Of a stretch of 6,629 nucleotides of DNA, positions 1-5,594 are shown piece after piece. The translations under genes and the position numbers were made by a program. Numbering within the stretch: the first letter of the stretch is position 1; the number at the start of each line of letters is the position of its first letter. The notes under the pieces were generated by a model, which was not told the DNA's origin, searched no databases, and saw nothing but the letters and a program-made list of their open reading frames with translations. Origin of the DNA: Patescibacteria group bacterium AH-259-L07 (GTDB lineage Bacteria; Patescibacteriota; Patescibacteriia; UBA2591; UBA6264); contig JALLOP010000080.1 of NCBI GenBank assembly GCA_027718005.1, positions 1 through 6,629 on the forward strand, read 5' to 3'.

Positions 1-22
1 TTTTTAATTAATCAAAAATTTT

Positions 23-277
23 ATGGACCTCAATAAAAAAGCATGTGGTCTTGCGCTTGGTATTATATGGGGTGTCACTCTTTTCCTTGCTACTATTTGG
101 ATTATAATAAAAGGAGACGGCAATACCCTTATAAAACTACAGCAATTCTACATTGGGTATTCAATAAGCTGGCTCGGGGCATTTATTGGACTGATTTATG
201 GATTTATCGATGGATTTATTGGCGGCTGGGTATTTGCATGGTTATATAATATTTTTGCTCGCAAAAAATCTGAATAA
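23..277 (+). CDS. Small two-helix membrane protein, holin-like
   Basis: An 84-residue hydrophobic protein. Residues about 8-29 form one membrane helix. A short polar loop (about 30-42, KGDGNT) follows, then a long glycine-rich hydrophobic stretch (about 44-77, with GFIDGFIGGW), ending in a basic tail (ARKKSE). From memory, proteins of this shape (KACGLALGIIWG start, YGFIDGFIGG core, AWLYN end) are often labelled 'bacteriophage holin' or 'membrane-associated protein' in bacterial genomes. No lysin or phage gene is nearby, so a lytic role is unsupported. The ATG at 23 is the only sensible start. No Shine-Dalgarno sequence is visible in the 22 bases before it, and the promoter lies outside the window. 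The gene converges on the RRM gene, with a hairpin terminator between them. Function unknown beyond membrane location. Confidence 0.72.
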   Translation: MDLNKKACGLALGIIWGVTLFLATIWIIIKGDGNTLIKLQQFYIGYSISWLGAFIGLIYGFIDGFIGGWVFAWLYNIFARKKSE

Positions 278-290
278 GCTAATATTGTAC

Positions 291-321
291 AAAAAAAGAG
301 AGACCCTTGAGGGTCTCTCTT
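291..321 (-). terminator. Rho-independent terminator after the RRM gene (possibly bidirectional)
   Basis: An 11-bp perfect stem (296-306 with 311-321, AGAGAGACCC core) closes a TTGA loop. Read on the minus strand, the stem is followed by a run of seven T (plus-strand A at 291-297), which is the classic intrinsic terminator layout. It lies about 50 bases after the RRM stop codon. On the plus strand the hairpin also follows the membrane protein gene but has no long T run, so termination in that direction would be weaker. Confidence 0.88.
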
Positions 322-370
322 CTGCTAACAACTAGAAGCCTTATCTGTGAGTATTGGTGAATCAAAACTC

Positions 371-655
371 TTACCTAGAACCAAAGGACCTTCTCTCAGG
401 TCTTGGCTTCATAGGCCTGGCTTCATCTACTATAATCTTTCTTCCGTTTAATTCTTGGCCATCAAACATCTCCAATGCTTTTTTGGCCTCGTCTTCTGAG
501 GACATCTCTACAAAACCAAAGCCTTTTGATCTGCCAGAAAATTGATCCATGATAATATTAACTGACTCTACTGTGCCGGCTTTGGCAAATAAATCCTTAA
601 GACCATCCTCGGTTGTATCGTAAGAAAGACTTCCTACATAAAGTTTTTTTTCCAT
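371..655 (-). CDS. Small RRM-type RNA-binding protein
   Basis: A 94-residue single RNA recognition motif. RNP2 is KLYVGSL (residues 4-10) and RNP1 is KGFGFVEM (44-51), with the aromatic residues Y6, F46 and F48 that stack on RNA bases. The domain runs to about residue 79. It is followed by a short basic tail rich in Arg and Pro (80-94) in place of the Gly-rich tail of plant and many cyanobacterial relatives. The family binds single-stranded RNA in the cytoplasm; in cyanobacteria such rbp genes are often cold-induced, which is family knowledge and not shown here. The start at 655 is supported by GAGGT at 660-664, four bases upstream. A consensus promoter at 790-818 gives a leader of about 125 nt, and a strong terminator follows at 291-321, so the gene is monocistronic. 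RNA target unknown. Confidence 0.93.
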   Translation of the reverse strand: MEKKLYVGSLSYDTTEDGLKDLFAKAGTVESVNIIMDQFSGRSKGFGFVEMSSEDEAKKALEMFDGQELNGRKIIVDEARPMKPRPERRSFGSR

Positions 656-739
656 TTTTACCTCGAAACTTATTAATCTAACGACCTACTCCTAATTTTC
701 TTGCCACTAAAAATTTTAGTATAAGACTTAGAGAGCGCT

Positions 740-783
740 ACATTTTCTTTTTTTGCTATACTTAAAATTTAAAAAAGAAATGT
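740..783 (-). promoter_or_regulatory. AU-rich hairpin at the 5' end of the RRM mRNA
   Basis: On the minus strand ACATTTCTTTTTT (783 to 771) pairs with AAAAAAAGAAAATGT (754 to 740). This gives about 13 bp with one bulged A at 746 and a 16-nt loop. The predicted transcription start is at about 783, so the hairpin would form the very 5' end of the transcript. It may protect the mRNA or act as a temperature-sensitive element; the pairing is seen, the role is inferred. Confidence 0.5.
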
Positions 784-789
784 TTTTAC

Positions 790-818
790 ATTATATAACA
801 TCTATTAAAATATGTCAA
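790..818 (-). promoter_or_regulatory. Consensus sigma-70 promoter of the RRM gene
   Basis: On the minus strand TTGACA (818-813) is separated by exactly 17 bases from TATAAT (795-790), a perfect match to both consensus boxes. The start site would be near 783. No other gene lies between it and the RRM gene, so that gene is its target. Tandem ACATGT repeats abut and overlap the -35 side. Confidence 0.87.
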
Positions 819-854
819 CATGTAACACATGTAAACTGCCACATGTAAACTGCC
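818..854. repeat. Tandem ACATGT-containing repeats upstream of the RRM promoter
   Basis: A 14-base unit, ACATGTAAACTGCC, occurs twice head to tail without change (827-840 and 841-854). A shortened third copy, ACATGTAAC, lies at 818-826. Each copy carries the palindrome ACATGT (818-823, 827-832, 841-846), and the innermost shares one base with the -35 box. This suits a row of regulator sites. A leftover transposon end is another possibility. Confidence 0.7.
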
Positions 855-950
855 CCAATACAAGTATGTAAAAATAGGGCCTACTCATACTATATATAGT
901 GTCCATAACAATACCAATAATTAAAGCGAGGGATAACCACCTTTTCCCCC

Positions 951-1015
951 AAAATAAAAAAACTCCCCCAGTCGAACGATGCCTGCCCCGTAGTGAACTT
1001 GTTCTACTGCTGGGG
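951..1015 (-). terminator. Possible structured terminator after the aminotransferase gene
   Basis: On the minus strand CCCCAG (1015-1010) can pair with CTGGGG (971-966). A T-rich tract (TTTTTTTATTTT, plus-strand A run at 951-962) follows, as in an intrinsic terminator. The 38-nt loop contains its own hairpin (GTAGAAC against GTTCACTAC, 1007-990). An alternative pairing uses CCCC at 1012-1015 (minus) with GGGG at 989-986 instead. It starts about 45 bases after the aminotransferase stop codon. The stem is short and the loop long, so the call is tentative. Confidence 0.4.
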
Positions 1016-1060
1016 TTCGAACCGCTCTTGTATGCCTGAAGAATCAATTTGTCTTTAAAA

Positions 1061-2359
1061 TCAATGTTTTTCATAAAATTCACAAGCATTATAAATATTT
1101 TCAAATAATTTTGAAATATGTTTTTCACTTACAGAAGAAAAAGCTATTCGTAAAAAATTCTCACCAGCAATCACTCCAGTATCATATTTATTTAATAATA
1201 CCTGTCTTATTTTTTCAGGATCCAGCCCTTTTCTCAACTCTATGCACATAAAATACCCTGAATTATAAGGCAGGACTGAGAAAAATTTAGAATATTTATT
1301 ATTTTTAAGTACTTGTTCAACTTTATTAAATCTTGACTTAAGAAAGTTATATTTTTTTGTTTTTTCATTTTCATATCTTAATGAGGTAATTGCTTTTAAT
1401 ACTAAACTTTGTGATAAATGCGAGGAGCTTGAAATATTTCCCCTTATTATTCCACCTGTTTTTGATTCCAATACTGAAAAACACCCTTTGCTTATCCCTT
1501 TTGATGCATATGTTATAAACCCAACTCTCAGGCCCCAGGTATAATCTTCTTTAGTTGCTCCGTCAATTTTTATTGCTAAAACATTTTTATCTAAATCTGC
1601 AAAAAGAGAGAAAACGGACTGTTTATATATTCCTTTTTTATATACCAAACCAAAATAAGCATCATCACAAATAACAATTATTTCATTTCCGATCTCAGAA
1701 TTTTCTTTTATAATCTTAGCTAATTCTTTTGCTTCTTTGTTTGTCAGGGTATAACCAGTTGGATTATTTGGAAAATTTAAAAGAATAATCTTTTTTCCTT
1801 TTTGTTTTTTAAGTTTTTTCTCAAAACTCCCTACATCAAACCCGCCATTTTTAAAAGTATTAAAAGTATCCAATATGCCATTATAAGCATTTTCAAATAT
1901 AAGTTTGTAGTTTGGCCAAAATTTATCTGGTAATATTATTTTATCTCCTGGGTTAATAAATAAATAACCACTAATACTTAAACCTTGAGTCAAACCAGTA
2001 GTAACAACTGGCAAACTAATTCTTGCTTTTAAACTGGGATTTTTCTTTTTGATCATGTTTTGCCAAACTTTTCTTAATTCTGGTTTTCCATAACTTGGAG
2101 CATAAGGAAATATATCCTTTGGGTCTAAGGATATATTTTTAGCAATAGATGTCAGTCTAACCGGGCTACCATCATCTTCGACTGCTATCCCAATAGTGGC
2201 ATTAATCTTTTTTCCTTTGGCTTCTCTGGTCTGAGATAAAATACCTTTTTTAGGAAAAAATATTGCCTTACCATTTTCTGAGAGAAGATTATAGATTGCT
2301 GGATTATCTTGTTTTATTATTTTATTTAGTTCATCAGCTTGTTTATTTATTTTGCTCAT
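1061..2359 (-). CDS. PLP-dependent class I/II aminotransferase
   Basis: A 432-residue fold-type I aminotransferase, a normal length for the family. It is expected to be a cytoplasmic homodimer moving an amino group from an amino acid to a 2-oxo acid. Visible marks: the NNPTG motif (198-202, in NFPNNPTGY) that contacts cofactor and substrate; DDAYFG (232-237), with the Asp that holds the pyridine nitrogen and the Tyr that contacts the cofactor oxygen; GATK (267-270), where K270 is the likely Schiff-base lysine; WGLRVGF (275-281), with an Arg near the cofactor phosphate; and FLRIAFS (402-408), where R404 should bind the substrate carboxylate. The N-terminal part (FFPKKGILSQ, ATIGIA, FPYAPSYGKPELR) matches a subgroup I recall from clostridia whose substrate I do not know. 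The ATG at 2359 lies just after an AGGT at 2370-2367. The gene has its own promoter and starts 113 bases from the intron end. Confidence 0.9.
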   Translation of the reverse strand: MSKINKQADELNKIIKQDNPAIYNLLSENGKAIFFPKKGILSQTREAKGKKINATIGIAVEDDGSPVRLTSIAKNISLDPKDIFPYAPSYGKPELRKVWQNMIKKKNPSLKARISLPVVTTGLTQGLSISGYLFINPGDKIILPDKFWPNYKLIFENAYNGILDTFNTFKNGGFDVGSFEKKLKKQKGKKIILLNFPNNPTGYTLTNKEAKELAKIIKENSEIGNEIIVICDDAYFGLVYKKGIYKQSVFSLFADLDKNVLAIKIDGATKEDYTWGLRVGFITYASKGISKGCFSVLESKTGGIIRGNISSSSHLSQSLVLKAITSLRYENEKTKKYNFLKSRFNKVEQVLKNNKYSKFFSVLPYNSGYFMCIELRKGLDPEKIRQVLLNKYDTGVIAGENFLRIAFSSVSEKHISKLFENIYNACEFYEKH

Positions 2360-2362
2360 AAT

Positions 2363-2404
2363 TTAAACCTGGTTTAATTATGCCAGATTTTTTAATCTAT
2401 TCAA
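2363..2404 (-). promoter_or_regulatory. Aminotransferase promoter with a palindrome over the start site
   Basis: On the minus strand TTGAAT (2404-2399) and CATAAT (2382-2377) are 16 bases apart, and TGG before the -10 box gives an extended -10. The start would be near 2370, leaving a leader of about 10 bases. A perfect inverted repeat, TTAAACC-T-GGTTTAA (2363-2377), touches the last base of the -10 box and covers the start site and the AGGT ribosome-binding sequence. A repressor bound there would block the promoter; no regulator gene for it is in the window. Confidence 0.6.
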
Positions 2405-2472
2405 TAAAAATGTGGTTGCACAGCTATGATTTCATGTTTTACTACACATCAAGATTTCCATTTTCTTCACAG

Positions 2473-2546
2473 GTCGAGTAGCGCAAGGGAATCTCACCCC
2501 TACGCCCTCACAGATCCGTACGTGAGCCTCTCAGCTCATACGGCTC
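2473..2546 (-). ncRNA. Group II intron domains V and VI
   Basis: Domain V is exactly 34 nt (2546-2513, GAGCCGTATGAGC at its start). It has the AGC triad at its positions 2-4, a GAGA tetraloop of GNRA type (positions 15-18) and a two-base bulge (AC, 24-25), all as in the family. It starts directly after the TAA of the reverse transcriptase. Domain VI is the next 40 nt (2512-2473), a hairpin with the A at 2479 placed seven bases from the 3' end as the likely branch point. One oddity: triad G3 faces A32 where the usual partner is U. Confidence 0.88.
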
Positions 2547-3797
2547 TTATCGTCCAGCCGCTGGTTTAATCCCCATTTGCCAGTGTGCGAACAGGTAAGG
2601 TTCTTTTTCTGCTATACGTCCCAGCCAATGGCATGCTCGTCTTCGATGTCCTCTTAACTTCTTGTATTTCCTTGTTGCCCATTTCATGAGAATCCAGTCA
2701 AAATGGCGAAGGGTCGAATACAGTTCTGACTTGTAATAGGCAGTGTAATAGTTAATCCATCCTCTTATTATCGGATTAAACATATGAGATATATCTTCAA
2801 GAGATTTATCACTTCTGAGATGAACTCGCCATGTCCTCATTTCTTGTCTTATTCGTTTGGTTGCTTCTTGGCTGACCGCTGGGGAAAAGCTAATAAAATA
2901 CTTACCCTGACGATTCTTTGATTTTCGCGGTCTGAATGTATATCCAAGAAAGTCAAACTTCTCATTTAAATAGTTTTCTTTTCTATTATCATCTTTGCAA
3001 TATACTATTCTTGTCTTGTCTGGATGTAACTTTAGCCCGCACTTTTCCAATCTTTCCTTGATCGCTTGCAGTAGCATTCGTGCCTGTTTTTCACTCTTAC
3101 AGTGCGCTATCACATCATCTGCGTATCTCTCAAATGGTATACTTGGGTAGTTTCGCTGCATCCACTTATCAAACGCATAATGTAGGAATAGATTGGCAAG
3201 GAGTGGACTCATAACACCACCCTGCGAAACACCTTGCTGTCGTGGTTCTTGCCTTCCATCTGGCTTTTGAATAGGCGCTTTTAACCACCTTTCCACATAC
3301 AACCGTATCCATTTATGCTGTGTATGTTTCTTTACCGCTTTCATCAGAAGAGTATGATCTATCATATCAAAGCACTTTTGTATATCCATATCAAGTACCC
3401 AATTGTACTTCCAGCATCGTTTTCTTGTTACTCCTATTGCTTGTATAGCTGATTTGTTCGGGCGATACCCATACGAATCTTTATGGAAGTGTGGTTCTAT
3501 CTGCGGTTCACAATACCTTTTCGCCACCATTTGTGCTATACGATCAGTAACGGTTGGTATTCCTAGTTTTCTTTGACCACCATCCTTTTTAGGTATTTCT
3601 ACTATTCGTGTTGCTGGCGGGAAGTAGCTACCTGATGACATACGATTCCAGAGTTTGTACAGATTATCTTTACAATTTTCCTCAAAATCTTGTATTGTTT
3701 GTTCATCTATACCTGCTGTTCCTTTATTTACTTTTACACTTTTCCATGCTTCCCAAACAGTATGTTTTGAGATTGTAAACGACTTTGTTTTATTCAT
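2547..3797 (-). CDS. ltrA: Group II intron reverse transcriptase/maturase
   Basis: A 416-residue intron-encoded protein that binds its intron RNA, helps it splice and copies it into DNA at the target. Reverse transcriptase motifs appear in order: GIPTVTDR (79-86), GYRPNKSA (110-117), the first catalytic Asp in LDMDIQKCFD (D138), QGGVMSPLLAN (192-202), YADD (225-228, the metal-binding Asp pair) and FDFLGYTF (281-288). The thumb/maturase domain follows, with RGWINYY (345-351) and a very basic C-terminal end (RKYKKLRGHRRR). It stops there with no HNH endonuclease, so insertion would need a nick or replication fork for priming. The start at 3797 is chosen because GGAAGG lies five bases upstream (3808-3803); an in-frame ATG at 3830 adds 11 residues but has no such site. 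No frameshift or stop is seen. Confidence 0.93.
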   Translation of the reverse strand: MNKTKSFTISKHTVWEAWKSVKVNKGTAGIDEQTIQDFEENCKDNLYKLWNRMSSGSYFPPATRIVEIPKKDGGQRKLGIPTVTDRIAQMVAKRYCEPQIEPHFHKDSYGYRPNKSAIQAIGVTRKRCWKYNWVLDMDIQKCFDMIDHTLLMKAVKKHTQHKWIRLYVERWLKAPIQKPDGRQEPRQQGVSQGGVMSPLLANLFLHYAFDKWMQRNYPSIPFERYADDVIAHCKSEKQARMLLQAIKERLEKCGLKLHPDKTRIVYCKDDNRKENYLNEKFDFLGYTFRPRKSKNRQGKYFISFSPAVSQEATKRIRQEMRTWRVHLRSDKSLEDISHMFNPIIRGWINYYTAYYKSELYSTLRHFDWILMKWATRKYKKLRGHRRRACHWLGRIAEKEPYLFAHWQMGIKPAAGR

Positions 3798-4372
3798 TAA
3801 TTCCTTCCATGAATGACATTTGTCTTTCATGGTTGATTAATTATTAAAACTGGACGACATACCCCCTTTGCTCCATCTCCATTACGAGACTTCGTTGCTC
3901 TTACGAGGTATTCCGCCTCTGTTTCCTGCATTGGTACTCTCGCCTCCGTGGGGCCTCCACTTCAGCTTCTTCCTTAACGTCGGGAAACAGATTCCCAAGT
4001 TCCGTACAAGAGCCTGTAACAAGTTCATGCCGCCTCTATGCCGGACGCCGCTCAGGCAGTACACAGGTTTCTCCTGAACTTATCCCAAGTTAACATCCAC
4101 CCCTCGGTTTTGACGTCGTCCTTCGCTTTTCGACACTTCATCAGCGGATCGCTTGCGTTCATCTCCTTGTTACCCACCTGACACGATATTTCGTGCCTTT
4201 TCCTTAACGCTCACCACCAAGGATTTTGGCCTCAGCAGCTTAAGGTGGTTTGAAGCCTACTCCTGTAAGTCGGCTTCGAGGGGCCCAACCCTCATCTCTT
4301 GTACAGCACCATACTCATTTTCTTAATCAATCGACCTTTAGGTCAAGGCGAATGAGTATGTTCATGGCGCAC
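3798..4372 (-). ncRNA. Group II intron domains I-III (RNA scaffold, 5' part)
   Basis: These 575 bases hold no gene of their own; open frames at 3868-4077 (+) and 3882-4064 (-) look like by-products of structured RNA. The 5' end GTGCGCC is at 4372. The segment GAACGCAAG (4159-4151) is one I remember from domain I of the lactococcal intron Ll.LtrB. I did not fold the region fully, and the boundary between domain III and the start of domain IV near 3830 is approximate. Confidence 0.75.
4148..4191 (-). other. Candidate exon-binding sites EBS1 and EBS2 of the intron
   Basis: On the minus strand AAATATC (4191-4185) is the exact complement of GATATTT (4379-4373), the last seven bases of the 5' exon. 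Six of these bases form the loop of a small hairpin (CACG stem, 4195-4182), the expected setting for EBS1. AAGCGAT (4154-4148) is the exact complement of ATCGCTT (4386-4380), the seven exon bases before that, as expected for EBS2. Together they cover 14 consecutive exon bases. The order EBS1 then EBS2 is the reverse of Ll.LtrB, so the EBS2 assignment is weaker. Confidence 0.55.
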
Positions 4373-4405
4373 AAATATCAAGCGATTTTTTAAAAAAATT
4401 ACTGA

Positions 4406-5353
4406 CTAGATGCCGGAGTGTCTAGCCAGAAAATTTTTAGCAACTTCTTGAGTTGCTCTGATAGCATCTGCTGATGCCAGCAGAGCATTTCTTTCTCTCA
4501 AAGTCAAATCAAGTTCTACTATTTCCTCCGCGCCACCACTTCCAAGGCGAACTGGTACTCCTATAAATAAACCTTTTAATCCATACTCGCCTTCTAAATA
4601 TACAGAACAAGGGAAGATTTGTTTAGTGTTTTTTAAAATCGCCTCGATCATTAAAATGACAGCCGTAGCGGGCGCGAAATAGGCGCTCCCTGTTTTTAGT
4701 AAATTAACAATTTCTGCACCGCCCTTTTTTGTACGCTCAACAATTTCACCAATAACGTTTTTAGACAGAATATCTTCTGCTGGCTTTCCAGAAATCTCTG
4801 TTTTACTAATAATGGGCACCATTTCATCGCCATGACTTCCTAAAACTTGTGCTTCAATACTACTGGCATCGACATCGAGTTTTTGCGCTATAAATGTCTT
4901 CATACGAAGAGTGTCTAGGATGCCTGCTTGTCCTATTATTCTCTTACGATGAAAACCTGTTACTTGCTTTACAACATAGCTCATGCTATCTAGAGGATTT
5001 GTAAGTACTATGAAAATAGCATTGGGAGATTTGGCGCTAGAGTGCTTTGCTACATCTGCCACGATTTTCGTATTTATTTCAACCAGATCTTCTCTGCTCA
5101 TCCCTGGCTTTCTAGGTACACCTGCTGTCACAACAATAATATCTGAATTCTTTGTTTCTTCATAGCTATTTGATCCAACTATGCGGAGATTGACTCCTGA
5201 GCCAGCTGTTGCTTCTAGAATATCAAGCGCAATTCCTTGTGGAAGACCTTCAACAATATCCACGAGCACTAAATCTGCTAAATTTTTTATAGCAGACAAG
5301 AATGCTATGGTTGAGCCTACACTTCCTGCACCTATTATTGATATCTTTGGCAT
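4406..5353 (-). CDS. mdh: Malate dehydrogenase (NAD-dependent, LDH-like type)
   Basis: A 315-residue enzyme that interconverts malate and oxaloacetate with NAD in the cytoplasm; full length for the family. The Rossmann motif GAGSVG is at 8-13. D32 at the end of the second strand favours NAD over NADP. The mobile loop VPRKPGMSR (79-87) has R81 and R87; Arg at 81, where lactate dehydrogenases have Gln, marks malate specificity. N119 (TNP), D147 and R150 (LDTLR) and the catalytic H174 (GSHGD) are all present, so the enzyme should be active. The fold resembles the lactate-dehydrogenase-like malate dehydrogenases of many bacteria, not the E. coli type. The ATG at 5353 aligns with the usual N-terminus and has no Shine-Dalgarno site; a TATAAT box ends only eight bases upstream, so the mRNA may be leaderless. 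The intron begins 33 bases after the stop codon. Confidence 0.95.
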   Translation of the reverse strand: MPKISIIGAGSVGSTIAFLSAIKNLADLVLVDIVEGLPQGIALDILEATAGSGVNLRIVGSNSYEETKNSDIIVVTAGVPRKPGMSREDLVEINTKIVADVAKHSSAKSPNAIFIVLTNPLDSMSYVVKQVTGFHRKRIIGQAGILDTLRMKTFIAQKLDVDASSIEAQVLGSHGDEMVPIISKTEISGKPAEDILSKNVIGEIVERTKKGGAEIVNLLKTGSAYFAPATAVILMIEAILKNTKQIFPCSVYLEGEYGLKGLFIGVPVRLGSGGAEEIVELDLTLRERNALLASADAIRATQEVAKNFLARHSGI

Positions 5354-5361
5354 AGAAAAAT

Positions 5362-5399
5362 ATTATATCCATAATTGAATAACTACTCAAGTATAGCAA
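5362..5399 (-). promoter_or_regulatory. Two overlapping promoters of malate dehydrogenase
   Basis: On the minus strand TTGAGT (5390-5385) and TATAAT (5367-5362) are 17 bases apart, placing the start near 5355, two or three bases before the ATG. A second candidate just upstream is an extended -10, TGCTATACT (5398-5390), which would start near 5383 and give a leader of about 30 bases. The two share base 5390, so they should exclude each other. Confidence 0.6.
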
Positions 5400-5408
5400 A
5401 AAAATAAA

Positions 5409-5449
5409 TGTCAGTCTATGTCAGGTTGAAACTGACAAGAGTTGCAACT
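5409..5449. repeat. TGTCAG repeats and a 10-bp palindrome upstream of malate dehydrogenase
   Basis: TGTCAG occurs at 5409-5414 and again 10 bases on at 5419-5424, on the same face of the helix. The second copy forms an inverted repeat with CTGACA at 5432-5437 across seven bases. The perfect palindrome AGTTGCAACT follows at 5440-5449. They lie just upstream of the promoter candidates, where regulator sites would be expected. No protein is known to bind them. Confidence 0.45.
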
Positions 5450-5545
5450 GCTATTTTGTGGTAATCTCTCCCACCCTGCGGCACACTATTTCTTATAGCA
5501 TCTATAAATATTTTTGATCAGTTGAAAGAATATTTATCTCAATAC

Positions 5546-5576
5546 AAAAAAAGTGCCCTCAGTCATGAAGACACCT
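5546..5576 (-). terminator. Rho-independent terminator of the 81-residue membrane protein gene
   Basis: On the minus strand GTGTCTTCA (5574-5566) pairs with TGAGGGCAC (5561-5553), allowing G-U pairs, around a TGAC loop. Two further G-U pairs extend the base, and a run of seven T follows (plus-strand A at 5546-5552). It begins about 20 bases after the stop codon at 5595, so transcription should end before malate dehydrogenase. Confidence 0.82.
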
Positions 5577-5594
5577 TCTTAAGCGTTTGTAGCC

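Larger units (their letters stand above)
656..1060. other. 405-base gene-free stretch: RRM leader and promoter, repeats, structured element
   Basis: No convincing gene lies here; the longest open frame (minus strand, 805-1128) overlaps the aminotransferase and has a composition that looks non-coding. From low to high coordinates it holds the RRM leader (with a 7-bp palindrome, ACTAAAA/TTTTAGT, at 706-720), a leader hairpin, the RRM promoter, tandem ACATGT repeats, a 12-bp palindrome ACTATATATAGT at 889-900 and a GC-rich foldable block at 963-1024. The bases between 901 and 950 show nothing I can name. Confidence 0.6.
2473..4372 (-). mobile_element. Complete group II intron (1,900 nt) with encoded reverse transcriptase
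   Basis: The intron reads on the minus strand from GTGCGCC (4372 down; the group II 5' consensus is GTGYG) to CTACTCGAC (ending at 2473; the 3' consensus is AY). The RNA should fold into six domains and self-splice as a lariat with help from the protein encoded in domain IV. Domains I-III occupy about 3831-4372, the reverse transcriptase 2547-3797 and domains V and VI 2473-2546. It is visibly richer in GC than its surroundings, which suggests recent arrival. Removing it joins GATATTT to CTGTGAAG. The site lies 33 bases past the malate dehydrogenase stop codon, so no gene is broken. All major parts are present and the protein is intact, so it may be active. Confidence 0.92.

Noticed and set aside
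371..545. 63-codon plus-strand frame (354-545) opposite the RRM gene
   Set aside because: It is a shadow of the RRM gene, whose RNP motifs, ribosome-binding site, promoter and terminator are all on the minus strand.
965..1024. Possible tRNA gene, because of the T-loop-like GGTTCGAACC
   Set aside because: No five-pair T stem forms around the TTCGAAC on either strand, and no acceptor or anticodon arm can be built at the right spacing.
805..1128. 107-codon open frame on the minus strand
   Set aside because: It overlaps the end of the aminotransferase, covers promoter repeats and the GC-rich hairpin block, has no ribosome-binding site and its product shows no family pattern.
3868..4077. Open frames on both strands (3868-4077 + and 3882-4064 -) within the intron
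   Set aside because: They lie in the structured RNA of domains I-III, have no ribosome-binding site and overlap each other; they are by-products of GC-rich folded RNA.
4983..5378. Plus-strand open frames opposite malate dehydrogenase (4983-5165 and 5181-5378)
   Set aside because: They are antisense to a strongly supported enzyme with intact active-site residues and have no independent support.
5492..5525. Extra promoter-like TGCTATAAG on the minus strand about 140 bases upstream of malate dehydrogenase
   Set aside because: It has an extended -10 look but no acceptable -35 box, and better promoter candidates lie closer to the gene.
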